From Desarmillaria ectypa (taxonomy: Eukaryota > Basidiomycota > Agaricomycetes > Agaricales > Physalacriaceae): 64,000 nt of DNA. How positions within the stretch are numbered: the stretch's first letter is position 1; the number at the start of each line of letters is the position of its first letter. Shown piece by piece: positions 1 through 13,137 of this stretch. The position numbers and the translations under genes are program-made. The notes below the pieces were generated by a model that worked only from the letters and a program-made list of their open reading frames with translations, was not told the origin of the DNA and did no database searches. The stretch spans positions 4,216,001 through 4,280,000 of the forward strand of contig JAUDYN010000001.1 of NCBI GenBank assembly GCA_030407005.1. The letters are read 5' to 3'.

Positions 1-3000
1 ACTCTTAATCGATGCATACACTGCCGGGTAGTAGTCGCAGTGCGGCGGCGGCAAGGATCCATGGGATCATCATCTCATACGCAACCTGGCCTGTTTGGCC
101 TGTGTATAGCCTCACAATATTTCAAGGACATCAATGTCCAAACAACATGGGTTGTACCATTCAGCAACAAAGGCCAAAAGCAAGAGTTTGAAAAAGACAT
201 AGAAAGGAAGGCAAAAATCCTTGATTCCACCGAATGTCTGACTAGCCACTTTACAGTCCCGAGGCAGGCAGAGCGTCATATATGAGACAAGGATCTTCTC
301 ATTCCGCTACGTTCAGTTTGAGTGTAAACACAGTCGCTGACGGAAGACAGTACATACTCCGTGAAGATGGAAAGCATGCTGAACAGAGGAGATACATTCA
401 TATCTGCATTTCAGGAAGAGCTCAGACTGTTTACCTCGTGTATCACGCTAGCTCCTGGTATAAAAAGCTCAATGATAGAGTTCGGCGGTAAGGTATATAC
501 AGAGCCTTCTGGCAGAAGTTTACCAGCAGCTTGTGATCCGCTGAGGATCTATAGTAGTCCGGGGGGGATGAAAAGACACCCCATCGATATTGAACCAATC
601 GACATCACCTAGTTAGAGAGAGAGTGATGCAGTAGGCAACAAAAAAAATCATGGGTCTAGGAGAGACCCACATATAACATGTTCAGAGTTAACGCAATGT
701 CCTCTTTCAGGTATACTAGGTATTAACAATATAGTCATTAAAGGCTGCCTCAAAGTATGTTAACATAGACGCTCACTGCACTAGTATTTTCAAGAGGCTA
801 GTTTTGAGCATTAGCTCATACTCGACCCTGAGTTAGTATCATACAACATACCACTAAATTGGCCTCATTCAAAGGAAGGACACCAAAAGATACAGACGAT
901 CCCGGTTCTGCATCGTCTGCGCCCGAGCACCGTAATATTGCAGAGTTGATCCCATTGCTATATCCAGCTTCCCCGACGTTAGGGTTGGCGCGAATCCCTG
1001 TATTTTGAAGGGTAGATTACGAGGAGAATATTAAGCATAGAATTCGAATCTTAAAATAGTTTTGGATATCTTGATTGACGTTGAGCTTTAGAGAGACGTG
1101 AATAACATTGGTCTGAGAACAGAATTACGCACAACAAAGGAGTAGCGCCGGCCTGTAAAAAGTTTGGGTCATGACCATATAAAACCGATCAAATGAAGAC
1201 GAATTACCAGGAAAATTTCGAAGTTCGTCTACAAGATCATGCAGACCTTCCGGCTCACAGTGAGCTCGCCATTGATGGTACCACCAGCCAATGTCGCCAT
1301 TCGAGTAGAACCGTCGGGATTGACGTATGCATCAGTTACTAATGTCTCACCGAGACATGAGGCTAGCCTCGCAGACCACAACGCAGCTGGAAGAACGAGC
1401 TTTTCCTCATACCAGAACAATCCACAATTATTAATTGGGTGAAGATGAGGAGGAGTGCGGCTTTCATAGTTGTGAAGTATGGCGTCCGCCGAAACATTGT
1501 TGTTCCTCTCCACCTAGCAAGTGACCGTCTTCGTCTAGGGTCTTCCAGGTACGTATTTTGCGATAAATCGAGCTTTCCCGTCCATATGGTGCGACGTCCT
1601 TTGAGGAGAAAATGACAGGATATTGAGTGGAGAACTGCAGGCTCATCCGAGGAAGGCACCCAAAGGCAGCCCGATGGCCACTTTTTATCCGCAGTTTCTA
1701 CTAGTCTTGGCTTTAGAAGTGCGATGGGTCGGAATTACAGCTCTGTGTTCGGGACGACTCGACTAGGATAGGGGACAGCCGTTTCCAGCACCTCAAGTAA
1801 GCATTAGTCATCTAGTCACGTGAGGCCAAAATCGCCTTGGGACATTGTGACGCGGTCAGTTTTATTTGCTGCTCTTTCTTCAGTTTATTCCTCTCCTGCT
1901 GCTCCACAATTTGCGAATATCTGCTAGGGTATTTGGTGGAAATTTTCTGTAACCGGAATATTTTCTACTTGCCCACATAGCATCACTGCCATGAAGTCCA
2001 TGATACGCAGAAATGAAGCGTGCAGAGCGATTCACATATCTAGAATATTATCCATCCTTGATCAAGACTAATTAATCAATCTCACTAAATTATTTGAATA
2101 TGCGGAACATCATCAAGGCACTTGAACATATTCCTTTCCACGAAATTTTGGTCCGAGTGACGCGAAAATGACTTGTGTATCGTTAGAAAAGGGCCTTGTT
2201 TTTAGAAAATGCTTTACTGTGCAAAAAATATAATATTTTTCCTCAAAATTTTTTACAGAGAACGGTAGCTATTCATGCTGGCCATCATCCTCTGAGAGTA
2301 TTTTGACGCAGCTACCCGACGACGAGCAAGGAGATAACGGTCGAAAAGTCGGCGGATTGTGATTACATAAAGGGGCGCCGAAAAAGGCTGTCCCCTATCT
2401 TACCTGAAACTGTTGCTCGTAGCTTTTGATTAGATAGCAGGGCGATGGAAGCTACAAATTGGTTGTGGATGACATTCCGTATCTGCTACACGTAATTTTA
2501 TCGAATTTCCTCTTGCCAATCGTCTTATCTTCTCAAAAGAATGTGCTTGGCAACAAAAAAATCGGCTAACCCCGAGTTCGGTTCCTGGCTTTGCACATCA
2601 GAGGCGCCTTTTGCAGCTTTTGCGAATCGGCCCGAATCTCCGGTCTAGAAACACGTGATCCTACTGCACAATTGTACGTGCTACGCTGTACTTATTGCTC
2701 TTCCCTTCAACTTTTGCCTAGGGCAATATTACACTAGCTTTACAGAAATCTTGGGTTGACTGTTAGTATCCTTCCGTGCTTGAGCGTCCCAAATACAGCG
2801 ACCCGGAGGTGTTTCTTTTGCCGTGGTTGCCATACGACTCGATTTCCACGACGTATCGGCTCTCGTTGTAGATATATGCCGCTTTCCAGTATGGCTTTCC
2901 CTGCTGCAACATGTGCTCGAGATAACGTTGGGTGCAACCAAAATGAAAGCAAGGTGCTCCACCTAGATAGCAATTCGATTGCTCTCAAGGGGCCAGTTTG

Positions 3001-5200
3001 GTTCTAGAGTTTCGTAACTCATGATTTGACCATGATGCATGTCCTAGTCTAACAATTACCTTCTCCTCGCTCTTGTATAGAAGGTATTTTGCGGCTGCTC
3101 ATATCGGAATATCTTAGATGCGACGCGCTTCTCTTTCCAGACCCTAACCTGCTGGTACTTTTTTCAACTGGGTGACTGCATCCCACTAAAGTATCATCTA
3201 CCATGCTAGCGAATATGTTCTATTATTAAAGGGTTCTGCACGCTGGCCGACTGACCTGTCTAGTTCCGTTTCGTCGTGGCCTTAGTCGGTCTGTGGTTCG
3301 ATGCAGCACGTGAGACGTTGCCTCCAATACCTTGTTGCGCTGTGTTTCTGTTCCTTGAAAAAATTGGTCTGATGGACTACTATCGGATACATTAAAGGTC
3401 GTCAGCCAAGGATCTAGTACTGGAGCCGTCGTTATGGCCTGGCTTTAGAACAGCTCCATTGTTGCGCAATGTGCATATCTTTCCATCATGTCCTTTCGCT
3501 AGTAGATTGCACGGTGAGATTCTGACAGTTTGAATCGTTATAAAATCATTTCATGCCTTCTAAATTAGGGAGTCGTCACTACCTGGCGGCCTTTATTTCC
3601 AGTTCATCGGGTTGAACTAGGGTATTGTGCTTCCGAATCGAACGCAGTGAGTAGTGGGCGGAAATTACACGCGTTTTAGTATGCCACTATTTTCTTGGGC
3701 TTCGAATTGAATCTTCAGCTGCATTTATTTTCTCAGCATCGCAGAAATCCGCATCCCAACTAAACTGAGGAACACATCTTCGAAGTCAACGTCAATTCCT
3801 TCCGTTCGCTAACATAGGTCCAATTGGGATCGTTGTGGTCTTAGTCGGAAACCCGCCTATTAGAGGTGTTCATTCGTCCTGAAATATCCCATTCGACTGC
3901 AAGTACAGAAGAGATACCAGTATGAGAAGTGACGAAGGAACTTAAATCTAGCTCTTAACACGGGTATAAATAGAACTGGCCGATGCCGGTGATCCTGTCC
4001 TTTTTGTCGAAGTGAAGACTCCCATCGGTGCTTATATTTACTTGCCATTGCGCCATGGACGCTAATTCTAGGGACATCGTAACCCTGGATGCTCCTGACT
4101 CGGTACCGACACCAGGTTTACGCGATCACTAGCGAAAACTTTGGATATTGCGCTCCTGGCAACGCTTAACGAAATCAAGTCTTGGTGACACCAACTTTCC
4201 TTGTAGCTATTTCATTGGAGTCTTGTTCACGGTAATCTGTCGGCGCTCTCATTTTATACACTCCCATAATAATGGATGTAAATACTTACCCCGGGAGAAG
4301 AGAGTGCGAACGGCCATTTTTTGCATCTGGACTTCCAAGTTCTAGCCATGCAATGGCTTCCAGTACTACAATTAAAGTATGGTTTTCCCTAGAATAGCAT
4401 GCTGGTCAGTCATAAGACATTTTTTCTTTCGGTCCAAGTCTTCATATCACGGCCGCCGGGAAGCCTGCACTGATTCTTCGACGCATGGCATAACAACGAT
4501 TGAAGTTGGGCGATCACGGGGTGTTCTTCGGTAGAAACGATGCTCAATATGCACTCTTTTTTCTCCGGCTGGTCGTGGCATTGCAAAGCATAAAAATGGT
4601 ACATTCGCTTCACCAGGAAATCACGGAGCCATCCTAGTTGATTCTTTTCGCCTTGCAAGGCGAAAGTCTAGGTGGGGTCCTGTACATGTAAGCCAACGTT
4701 GAAGGGTGTAAGTCAAATGTTTCCCTTCGCCCCCCGTTCCATACCCTATATCACCTGCAAAAGCCGATAAGCAAGAACTTTTCCTATTAAGGTAAAAGGT
4801 TCCCTTCGCTAAAACCACGCATGCTAGGAAGCACCCTAATACTTGGGTTGTGGAGGAAATATCACGTGAAGCTACGGTCTATGCCGCTAGGCCTACAAAT
4901 GATCATTCCGAACATCCGAGTATTAAGCATAGTTAGAAAACGCGAGTGAGTGAGTACCCCGATTACACCTAAATTGCGCTATTCAATGGGTGGCGTCGTC
5001 GACTATCATATGTACGAGTCCGGGCCCATGATCTCAGGCGTCTTTGAATCAGAAGGGCGTATGTGCCTCATCAATGGAGGAAACACGTACATATTGAACA
5101 TCATGACATGTACATATGGTTCCGAAAAGATCCATTATTGGTAGCGTGTGTGCTTGAAACAGGCGGAAAAACCTTTCAACGCAGCTTAAAAGCGAGCAGA
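1..5200. other. Intergenic / unassigned DNA, no supported gene
   Basis: I see no convincing gene here. Open frames are short (at most about 98 codons), overlap on both strands and lack recognisable motifs or consistent splice sites. The one stretch with a faint protein-like look is on the minus strand at about 1229-1400; it ends with a Gly-Gly-Thr-rich segment (LAGGTINGEL) that loosely resembles DUF3237-type proteins. It has no upstream continuation that I can splice, so it may be a relic or chance. The base composition keeps CpG, unlike the retroelement block further right. Confidence 0.5.
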
Positions 5201-5213
5201 GTAAACGGCCAAA

Positions 5214-6484
5214 ATGCGCACCAAGATTACAATGTATTCCTCTCTTTCGCTTATTCTTGCTGCTCTTGCCTCCCTGGCGGGGGGTGTCCAGCTAGTCATT
5301 GAACCTTCTTGCGGAGCCCTCTTCGGTACTGTCTCTGACCTCAACGCCGGTCTTGGATCGTTGAGCTCATACAGCACTATCGTCGCTTTTGGAGTAAGCT
5401 TTCGCATATTCCGAGTGAAAGAATAGTGTTTACTGGAGCCATCTGATAGGATGGATACACTGATGGCGGAAAGGAGAACGGTTTGCCACTCGACGCGGCA
5501 GTCCAAGATCTCCCGAACCCTAAGGCTGGAGGCCGTTTATCCAACGGCCCACTCTGGGTGGAGAACTTGGCTTCCGATGTTAATGCGACACTCAAGGATT
5601 ATGCGGTTAATACCCCGGTCTGTTCTTTTGGTGTGGCATTTTTTGCTGACTAGTTGCAAAGGTTACCGCAACTGTTGTCGACCGTACGCAATACCCCGCG
5701 TTCACATTCTCAGATACAAGAGATTTTGTATATCAAAGTCAGCTCGTTGTAACTTCTATCGTTCCTGGAGACAATGGACTGACTATACGGATTCAGACAA
5801 CTACGTCATCTCCTCGCGCAATAAGCCCAGTTCTGACGATACCTTGTATATTGTCTTTGTTGGGATGGAGTTAGTAAATTTCCGTTTATAGCATGAGAAC
5901 ATATTGAATAACTTTCCGACATTTATCAGGGACTTTATCCGTGCTGACGGTATGCCTGCGAATTTATTCCTCTGTTCTTCCCTCGGCTAATGGTCACTGT
6001 ATAGCTTCGAGTTTCCCTGGCATAGCCAGCAACGTCATATATGAATTGCTTTTGATGACCAGCTCCCCATTATTTGCCAAGAATATTCTGGTGGTAGACA
6101 ACTACGGCCGAGGAAATGTGACTTCCTACGGCGACGAATACAAACAAAGCGTCTTCGACGGCCTAGGGACATTGTACTCCAAGCGAGGAGCGAACGTTGG
6201 CTTCGTCGACCTTGGGAACCTCTGGGCTGCAGTACTTGGTACAAACCCCGGCCATGAAGCATTTGGGTATGTGAGCGCCGGAGCGTGTACCATGGACGAC
6301 ACGACGACGGAAGGACAATGTGACAACCCTGATGAGACGTTTTACTATATTTCCAAGTGAGTACAGCTCAAGCGATAAAGCCACAACATTGACGCTATCT
6401 GTCCATAGCTATCCTTCCGCAGCGACTCACCGGTTGATGGCTGACTATATTGAAGCTGTGCTCAAGCAATGTCAGTGGTCATGA
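5214..6484 (+). CDS. GDSL/CE16-family acylesterase-like secreted protein, catalytic residues substituted
   Basis: Carbohydrate esterase family 16 (GDSL) proteins deacetylate plant polysaccharides outside the cell. The hand-spliced model has seven exons: 5214-5393, 5450-5617, 5662-~5735, 5797-5869, 5930-5949, 6005-6356 and 6409-6484, separated by ~45-60 bp introns; the exon 3 donor is the least sure. The start gives a hydrophobic signal peptide (SLSLILAALASLAGG). Family landmarks are GRLSNGPLWVENLA, NILVVDNYGRG, GHEAFGYVSAGAC and ATHRLMADY. The block I motif GDSYTDGG reads GDGYTDGG, so the nucleophile Ser is Gly. Block III GINDY reads GMEDF (Asn to Glu). The C-terminal HPS reads YPS (catalytic His to Tyr). 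The frame is otherwise open to a TGA stop, so this is either a pseudoenzyme or a gene just beginning to decay. Exon 5 is only 20 nt. The family call is secure; activity is doubtful. Confidence 0.75.
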
Positions 6485-7069
6485 GCCAGCAGATAGTTTA
6501 AAAAAAAGTTTGAAGCATTCATGTGATTTTAATGCATATGAATTCTGTAGTATTTCTATCTTTCTGAGCGTCAAAGGAGGGGAAACTTAGAAAACCTAGA
6601 ATCATTGGATGAGCATGGTTTGATCGTTGGTGTACCGCCACCCTGACGCTACGGAGTTTGCCGGTGCAACCGCCACACAGACTTGGTCCCAGCGGTTTTC
6701 TGTCCCAACTGTCATGAAGAACGTTATCATCGACCTTTCACAACCTGGGATCATTTCTCCATCTCAGAATCTGGATGTCTGAAGACATCAATCCAAGCTA
6801 GCAATCGGGAAAGACGAGCTGATGATTACTGAAAGCCAGCAGTGTCCGTCACAATACCAAGATTGACAAGAATAAACTGATGCTAGTCGTTGCCACTCTC
6901 CAAACCGTTCGTGCAGTCACTCAATTATCGGAGATATTATTTTTTCTGTCCTTGACGGAATTATCTCCACCTTCGGTACCGAAACAAAATTACATACGAG
7001 AAGGGATGTATAAAAGAGACGAAAAGTCGAGGGAAATATCCTCAACAAGCACTATTCTCTGAGTTCATT
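6485..7069. promoter_or_regulatory. Intergenic region with TATA box of hydrophobin 1
   Basis: This is the spacer between the GDSL-like gene and the first hydrophobin. A TATAAAA box lies at 7009-7015, about 60 bp before the ATG. The segment just before the start contains CTCAACAAGCACT, which also precedes the second hydrophobin start, so the promoter was duplicated together with the gene. Confidence 0.55.
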
Positions 7070-7569
7070 ATGTTCTCTCGTATCATCGCTCTCGCTGTTT
7101 TGGCTCTGCCTCTCTTCGTTGTCGCAGCTCCTGCGACGACCACGACCGTCACTGGCGGATCGTGCAACACTGGTTCCGCTCAGTGCTGCAAGTCCGTTCA
7201 GGATGTGAGTTCGAACCTGTCTTCTCCAACGGTGATGATGCTAATTATTGAACAGCCCAAGTCCTCTGCCGTCCAGCAGGCCCTCGGTCTCTTGAACATC
7301 CCCATCGGTGACGTTACTGCAGGAGTGTGAGTGCTTTTCTCCTGTGAATGATTTTCACAATCTGAACTATATACCAAGCGGTCTCACCTGCGACCCCATC
7401 ACTGTCATCGGTCTCGGAACCACCCAGTGTGCCAACCAGCCCGTTTGCTGCGAGAAGAACAACTTCGTGAGTGCTTTAGAAGTACATACGCTGGTAGTTT
7501 GCTCATGGCACGAAACTTTAGAATGGTCTCGTTGCTCTCGGCTGCACCCCCATCAATGTTGGACTTTAA
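7070..7569 (+). CDS. Class I hydrophobin, copy 1
   Basis: This is a small secreted amphipathic protein that self-assembles at air-water interfaces to coat hyphae and fruit bodies. Four exons (7070-7204, 7256-7326, 7379-7466, 7522-7569) encode 113 residues. Residues 1-20 are a signal peptide ending VVAAPA. Eight cysteines fall at 32, 39, 40, 73, 86, 92, 93 and 106, giving C-x6-CC-x32-C-x12-C-x5-CC-x12-C, the class I spacing. Introns are about 50 bp with GTGAGT donors; the second intron ends in AAG rather than the usual CAG or TAG. The stop is TAA. It is a tandem duplicate of the next gene with the same exon lengths. The function follows from the family; expression stage cannot be told from sequence. 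Confidence 0.95.
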
Positions 7570-8594
7570 GCCGGTTGGCGTCTTTGGTTCTTAAAAGGTC
7601 TTTGGTAGATCTAAGGTTTTCGTTACTACCATGGGATCTGTGTTTGTTTAGATGACACTTATTACATATACGTGATTTATCTTCGTGAATGTCTTCTGAA
7701 CGGATCGATTGAGATTAAATAAGCTCGGACCAACTGCTCGTTGATGATTAAGTAACTTGCCTGGATAATGCACTTGAAGGTTACAGCAAGGTCGGAGGAC
7801 TGCGAAGCTGAGTCAGTAAGCACGCATATGCAGTGAACAAACAATGCAGTGTATTCATATCTGGAACTCGCAACGGTCTTGAAAATATTTGTCTGTTACG
7901 GCAATCATGGACCCTGTGGCTGATAATGATAGAATAACGAAGATCCTACCTATACGTCTGGAATAAGACGGTTTGACAGTCGATCGTATACCCTGTCAAA
8001 GGTTTGTGGAAAGCAATGTCGGGAAATTTCCCTTGCTGCGCCTCATGGTTTGGATGCTTCATGCCGATGAGCACCTGTTGGAAGCTGGTCTTTCATGATC
8101 TTGACGAAATGCAGGACTAAGTTTAACATGGCTGGGATGATGAAAGGGTAAAGCTAGGTTTGGGATATCGACCGAAACTGAAGGCCCAGATGAGATGAAT
8201 ATTGAACCACAACAAACGGGATTAAAATAGTGGTATCTAACCCGCAAACTGGATGTCAGTTTAGTCAGTTGTCTTGGGATCTGGTGGCAGTTCTAGATGT
8301 TAAACCATCCAGCAGAATTGCCGTTTGGATAGCCGTAATAGAAAACGTCAGAATAGCGGAAAGAAATCATGTTTGACACACTCACGCAACGGCACGATTG
8401 CAAGGAATCGTCAATCGCAAAATGCGGCAATGAAAAAAAAAGTCCATGCAGTCAGTCACTCATCTGTCGCGATCATCAGTCATACATCTTTCACGGTAAC
8501 CAAAAGTTATCTCCATGTTCGGTCCCGCAGACTTGGACAGGATATAAGATGGAGAGAGTGTTGACGGATAGATCCTCAACAAGCACTTGTAAAG
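7570..8594. promoter_or_regulatory. Spacer between the two hydrophobins, with TATA box of copy 2
   Basis: I see no gene in this ~1 kb. A TATAAGA element lies at 8543-8549, about 45 bp before the second hydrophobin start. It is followed by GATCCTCAACAAGCACTTG, shared in part with the copy 1 leader. The open frames here are short and unsupported. Confidence 0.5.
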
Positions 8595-9095
8595 ATGTTC
8601 TCTGGTCTCACTGCTCTCGCTATCTTGGCTCTGCCTCTCTTCGTCGCCGCGTCTCCCGCGATGACTACGACTGTCACCGGCGGACAGTGCAACACTGGTT
8701 CCGCTCAGTGCTGCAAGTCCGTTCAGGACGTGAGTTCGAGCCCGTGTCTTCCAACAGAGATGATTCTAATAATCGAACAGCCCAAGTCTTCTGCCATGCA
8801 GAACGTCCTCGGTCTCTTGAATATCCCCATTGGCACAGTTACTGCCGGAGTGTACGTTTCTTCGACTTCGATTTGACATTGTGATGGCTGATTTAGAACA
8901 GTGGTCTTACTTGCGACCCTATCACTGTCGTTGGTCTCGGCACGACCCAGTGTGCCAACCAGCCCGTTTGCTGCGAGCAGAACAACTACGTGAGCACTAC
9001 TACTTGATTAGATATTGTCAGAAAATGCTCAATATCTGAATGCGCAGAACGGGCTCGTTGCTCTCGGTTGTACCCCCATCAACGTTGGAGCTTAA
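8595..9095 (+). CDS. Class I hydrophobin, copy 2
   Basis: Secreted surface-active cell-wall protein, tandem paralogue of the gene at 7070. Four exons (8595-8729, 8781-8851, 8902-8989, 9048-9095) have exactly the same lengths (135, 71, 88 and 48 nt) as copy 1 and encode 113 residues. The signal peptide is followed by eight cysteines at identical positions; QCNTGSAQCCKSVQD and GCTPINVG are shared nearly word for word. All introns are GT-AG with standard CAG acceptors. Differences lie mostly in the signal peptide, in the intron sequences and at a few exposed positions. Both copies look intact and functional. Confidence 0.95.
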
Positions 9096-9430
9096 TATTT
9101 TCAGTTTATTGGTTGTGTCCGCCGTCAGTAGAAGTCGTGTAGGACTGATCTATTACACACTATTGATATTTGAAAATTCTACGGTTGACTTCGGTGAGAG
9201 AAAGCACCATGAGAATGGTATCAGTTGTTATAGATATCAGTCAGGTAACATTAGTCAACAGTCACCGACCACTTACTGTACCAATCATCACGAATATTAT
9301 AGAATTTTCCTTGATTTTCTTTTTCTTTCTTCTACCTTCTTCAATACTCTTCCAGTATATTCTTGTGACTATTATCTTCCAGAACATTCACTCAAGTACA
9401 ATATATATTTGAGTGTCGTAGTATGCCCAA
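9096..9430. other. Hydrophobin 3' flank, AT-rich
   Basis: AT-rich 3' flank of the second hydrophobin, containing pyrimidine-rich runs (TTTTCTTTTTCTTTC at about 9316). I found no gene. It ends where LTR-like sequence of the first retroelement relic begins. Confidence 0.5.
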
Positions 9431-12400
9431 GGGGCATCTAATTTTTACTTCTTGAACTTTACAACCTAGTGTGAACTTAAGTGAAGGAGGTCGGTTATGC
9501 CAAGCACTTTTCAGATCTCCTTAGCTATGCCTAGCGCTTGCTAAACTCTTGGTTGGTGCCTTCTTGGTAAAATTGAAGTTGATATTCTACACTTGCTTTC
9601 GGCATAGTCCTTGAACTAATACTAGAGGATCATACTTAGTCAAATTAGCCGGATTCTTAGCACTGGTGGACACATTGTATTTACCTTGTAGGAGGAATTC
9701 ATTGTGCTACTCTTTCCAACCCTTCTCGGCAAACTATCACTCATCTTCTCGCATCAGAGCACTGCTTAAATGGCTGACCACACTTCACTTCCCAGCTCTA
9801 GAGTTTCTTCACCAACTCCTCCTCTGCAGGAGGGAGATTTCGACTTTCCAGAAAATCTAGTCCCTCTGATAGTGCCTATGGACCTTGAAAACATTTACAA
9901 AGATACTATACAAGAGGTCATTTGCCCATGGCCGACTTGCATTCCCTCATCCACATTTGCGAGGCATTCAAGTCTCAGAGAACAGAGAATGGGCTCTTCA
10001 AATTCTCAAGCTTAGCTCAAATGTGGGAAATGGCTTGTGCACAGCTTGCATGCTAATGCATAACTAGTATATGAAGACTTTTCCAGAAGAAACAGTGATG
10101 ATGGATACACTTCTCATGTATGTTTTGACATGTACCACCATAAAGGAGGAGATCATGTATAAGTTGAAGGAGAATTCATATCAGGACCTATGAATCAGGC
10201 TTGTGACTCATCATGTGATAGCCTCTAAGTCCCTTTCTGAATTCAGATACCTGACTTGAAGATTCCAACCTGGGGTGTGGACATTATGAAAGGTCTGACA
10301 ATCAATGATTTCAAGATATATGCATTACATTTCCATATTTGCATTGAGAATTTCCTTTACATGCTTGATGCATGCCATGACTGGGTCAACCTGGGGGTAC
10401 ACCAAATCCTACATGAAGATCTTATTGCAGCACAGCATGATGCTGATCAAGCTCACATTAAGACAGAAGAAGAAGAGACACCAATAAACCTCACATCATC
10501 TAAGTGTCATAAATCTGTGACCAAAGCCTTGCCTGTGACTTAGGAATGGGAATCAGTATGATGTGCTACAGTGGGGGAAGAAGAACTATGACATGATAGC
10601 TGACATGCATCCTAACTTTCTACTAGAGCCACTAAGATTCTTGAACATTCATCACTTCACACTAATTCAAAAATCAATAAGTCACATGGTTTCAGTCTTC
10701 AAGCACACAAGAGCATGTGTACCTCATCATATCAGCCCCAATCTGATACTGAAAGCAATAAGAAATCTTCAGAGGAAGAAATCTAAAATCCAAATGACTT
10801 AGATCCAGATCTAGATCTGAGTGGTGGTGGTAGCAGTCCTTATAGCCATCATAACCATCACAGTCACTCTCATCAATCATTGCACCATCTGCAGACTGCT
10901 CCTCAATCAATATGCCCTGAAATCTCTGGAATTCATTTTGACACCAAGCTTGAAATGGAAGATGTTCTGACCTGAGATGGTAATCCAGACACCATTGTAG
11001 CCTGGATATTGAAAGTCAATGATCTTGATTCCATAAGTGATTTAGTTTTAAAGATCCTGGCTGCATTATACTAAAAAGACTGCAAGGAGAGGCTGACTAA
11101 TAGTATTATTCCTTGCCTCTCTATTATTGTCTGGACCTTGAGACAAATTGGGCCATGCTATGTGAAGAAATAACAGACTACTATATGAATTGGCATTGGT
11201 GAGAATGACAGAAAGACTGATCCAGATAAGCCACCTACTGACAACCAGGACATGCACACAAATCACCAAGCAAATACTACATTTGGAAATCTGAGTTGCT
11301 AAACATGGCCTTCACACTTACTGACTCAGAGTTAATCAGTCAAGTAATGGATGGAGCACCATTAAACTGGAACACAGTACTCACTGTCTAATTGTATGAA
11401 ACAGCAGTAGAATTCCAATCTAGTATACATTTCCATGAGGATCAGCTCCTATGGTTAGACCCAAACTATTAGACACATACTCTGAACACTTATGAGCTTC
11501 ACCAGAATCAAGATAAATACAGTTCACCTTATCAGACCTCTCATGCTTGCCTGGTTGGTGCAATAAAACATCCTTTCACTCCTCTATTCCCCAAGGATGA
11601 TGCAAACAAGATGCATCACAAGAAGGCTTCTAAGGCTATGAGAGCTAAACTATGCAGGCACTGTAAAAGTGGCAAGCATTGAGATTCAGAGTGCAAGCAT
11701 CACTATGAAGGGATGCATACCATGAGAACTTGACTAGCTGAATTCAATATCACAGATCTTCAAGCTCAGGATGAATATGATAAACTGTACTATGAAATGA
11801 AAGTTGAGCAGGATTTTGATTCAGTCTTTCAGACTACTGATAGCTTATGCAGATTCATAGCATCATGCCAAAACAATGTTAATGACCATTCAGCTCTGAG
11901 AAGAGTATCAGATAACAACTCTAATATTGAGACAGACCTTCAGTCTATAAGATCTTTGCAGAAGGTTAATATCTTCAAAGTGAAGACAGAAACCTCTTGC
12001 ACAGTCTATGAGACTCATTCAGAATTCTCCCCTTTTGCTAGAAAGGAATGATAGCATCTAGAAAGGTTGCAAAAGAGGTTTAAATATACTTTCCATATTA
12101 TTCACCAATCTCCAGCTGAATCTGCAGGTAAACTGCACCTATTGGAGCTAAAGAAATGCATGGAACAGCTGTCAGATTGTACCTTCCTTGGAAGCAAGGC
12201 AACAGTGACTTATGCAGGAATTAATGGTAAATGATTAGATATCTTGAAAGTTATAATTGACTTGGGATCTGATATCACACTGATTTCAAGAGAAGCCTTA
12301 CAGGCTTTAACTTCTAAACCTAAAATTCATGTAGGTCAGGAGATAAACCTTGTATAAGTTACAGAAAACTCAACAATATCTGGGTACATCAATATTGACC

Positions 12401-13137
12401 TCTTCTTTAAAACATGAAATGGGCTAGTCAAAATCAATGTGGATGTGTATGTGGTCAATGGAATGACTACCTCTTTTATACTAGAAAATGATTTTTCAGA
12501 CCAATATTCAATCTCTATCCTATGCAAGGATGGATTGAGTTACCTTATATTTAGGGATACTGAAAGAGAGTTAGAAGTGGAGAGTTCAACCACACCAGCC
12601 ATTGTAGATTTGCAAGGCAGAACATTCCAAGTCTGAGTACTGCCAGAAGCTACCTCCCATCTTGCAAAGCAACAGTTATATCAATGGTCCCAGAAAATCT
12701 GTCAATGGAGGAAATGATCTATAGCACAAGGAGAGGTTCATGCATGAGAATGAGTGGCAATACCATCTGAATCCAGTGTGAAGATGCTCATAGAGGCCTT
12801 ATTTACATTAAATGAGAATGATCTATTTGTGGAAAGACAGATCAGACAAGATAATAACTAGTGTAACTTCTACAGCTCACCCAATTCTCTGATTTCTAAG
12901 GATCAAGCCTTTCTGCACATCTCCAACTTCTCTGATGCACCTGTTGTAAGGCTTGCAACTCTCTCTGGTGAGAGAATTACAGTTTGCTTTTGCAAGATCT
13001 TTTGTATACAGTAAGTATATGAGGAGGTGCAAGAACCACCCACTTCAGATCAGTATGGATCCACTTCTGATAGCAGAGAAAAGTGAAAGAGTGGGACTCA
13101 ATATCCTTTCAAGGGATTGAGCTTTGAGAGCAAGTTT
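9430..13137 (+). mobile_element. Relic D: decayed Ty3-like LTR retrotransposon (LTR end, gag, protease)
   Basis: A 5'-truncated LTR occupies about 9430-9662. It contains the sub-repeat TATGCCTAGCGCTTG and ends TTAGCA, followed by CTGGTGGACACATTG; both features match intact element E at 33.3 kb, so D and E share a lineage. Plus-strand gag-like coding starts near 9770. The segment ENFLYMLDACHDW at ~10330-10385 matches EDFLALIDSCHNW in the 761-residue protein of E. A zinc knuckle at 11641-11700 has the C-x2-C-x4-H-x4-C spacing but carries a TGA inside it. A retroviral-type protease core (DLGSDITLIS) is at 12259-12288. Coding is broken by many stops and CpG is almost absent. Reverse transcriptase is missing; the relic is cut at 13137 by an LTR fragment. 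Confidence 0.75.

Noticed and set aside
1229..1513. Possible DUF3237-like gene on the minus strand
   Set aside because: Only one short C-terminal-like segment; no upstream exons could be joined. Kept only as a remark in the flank entry.
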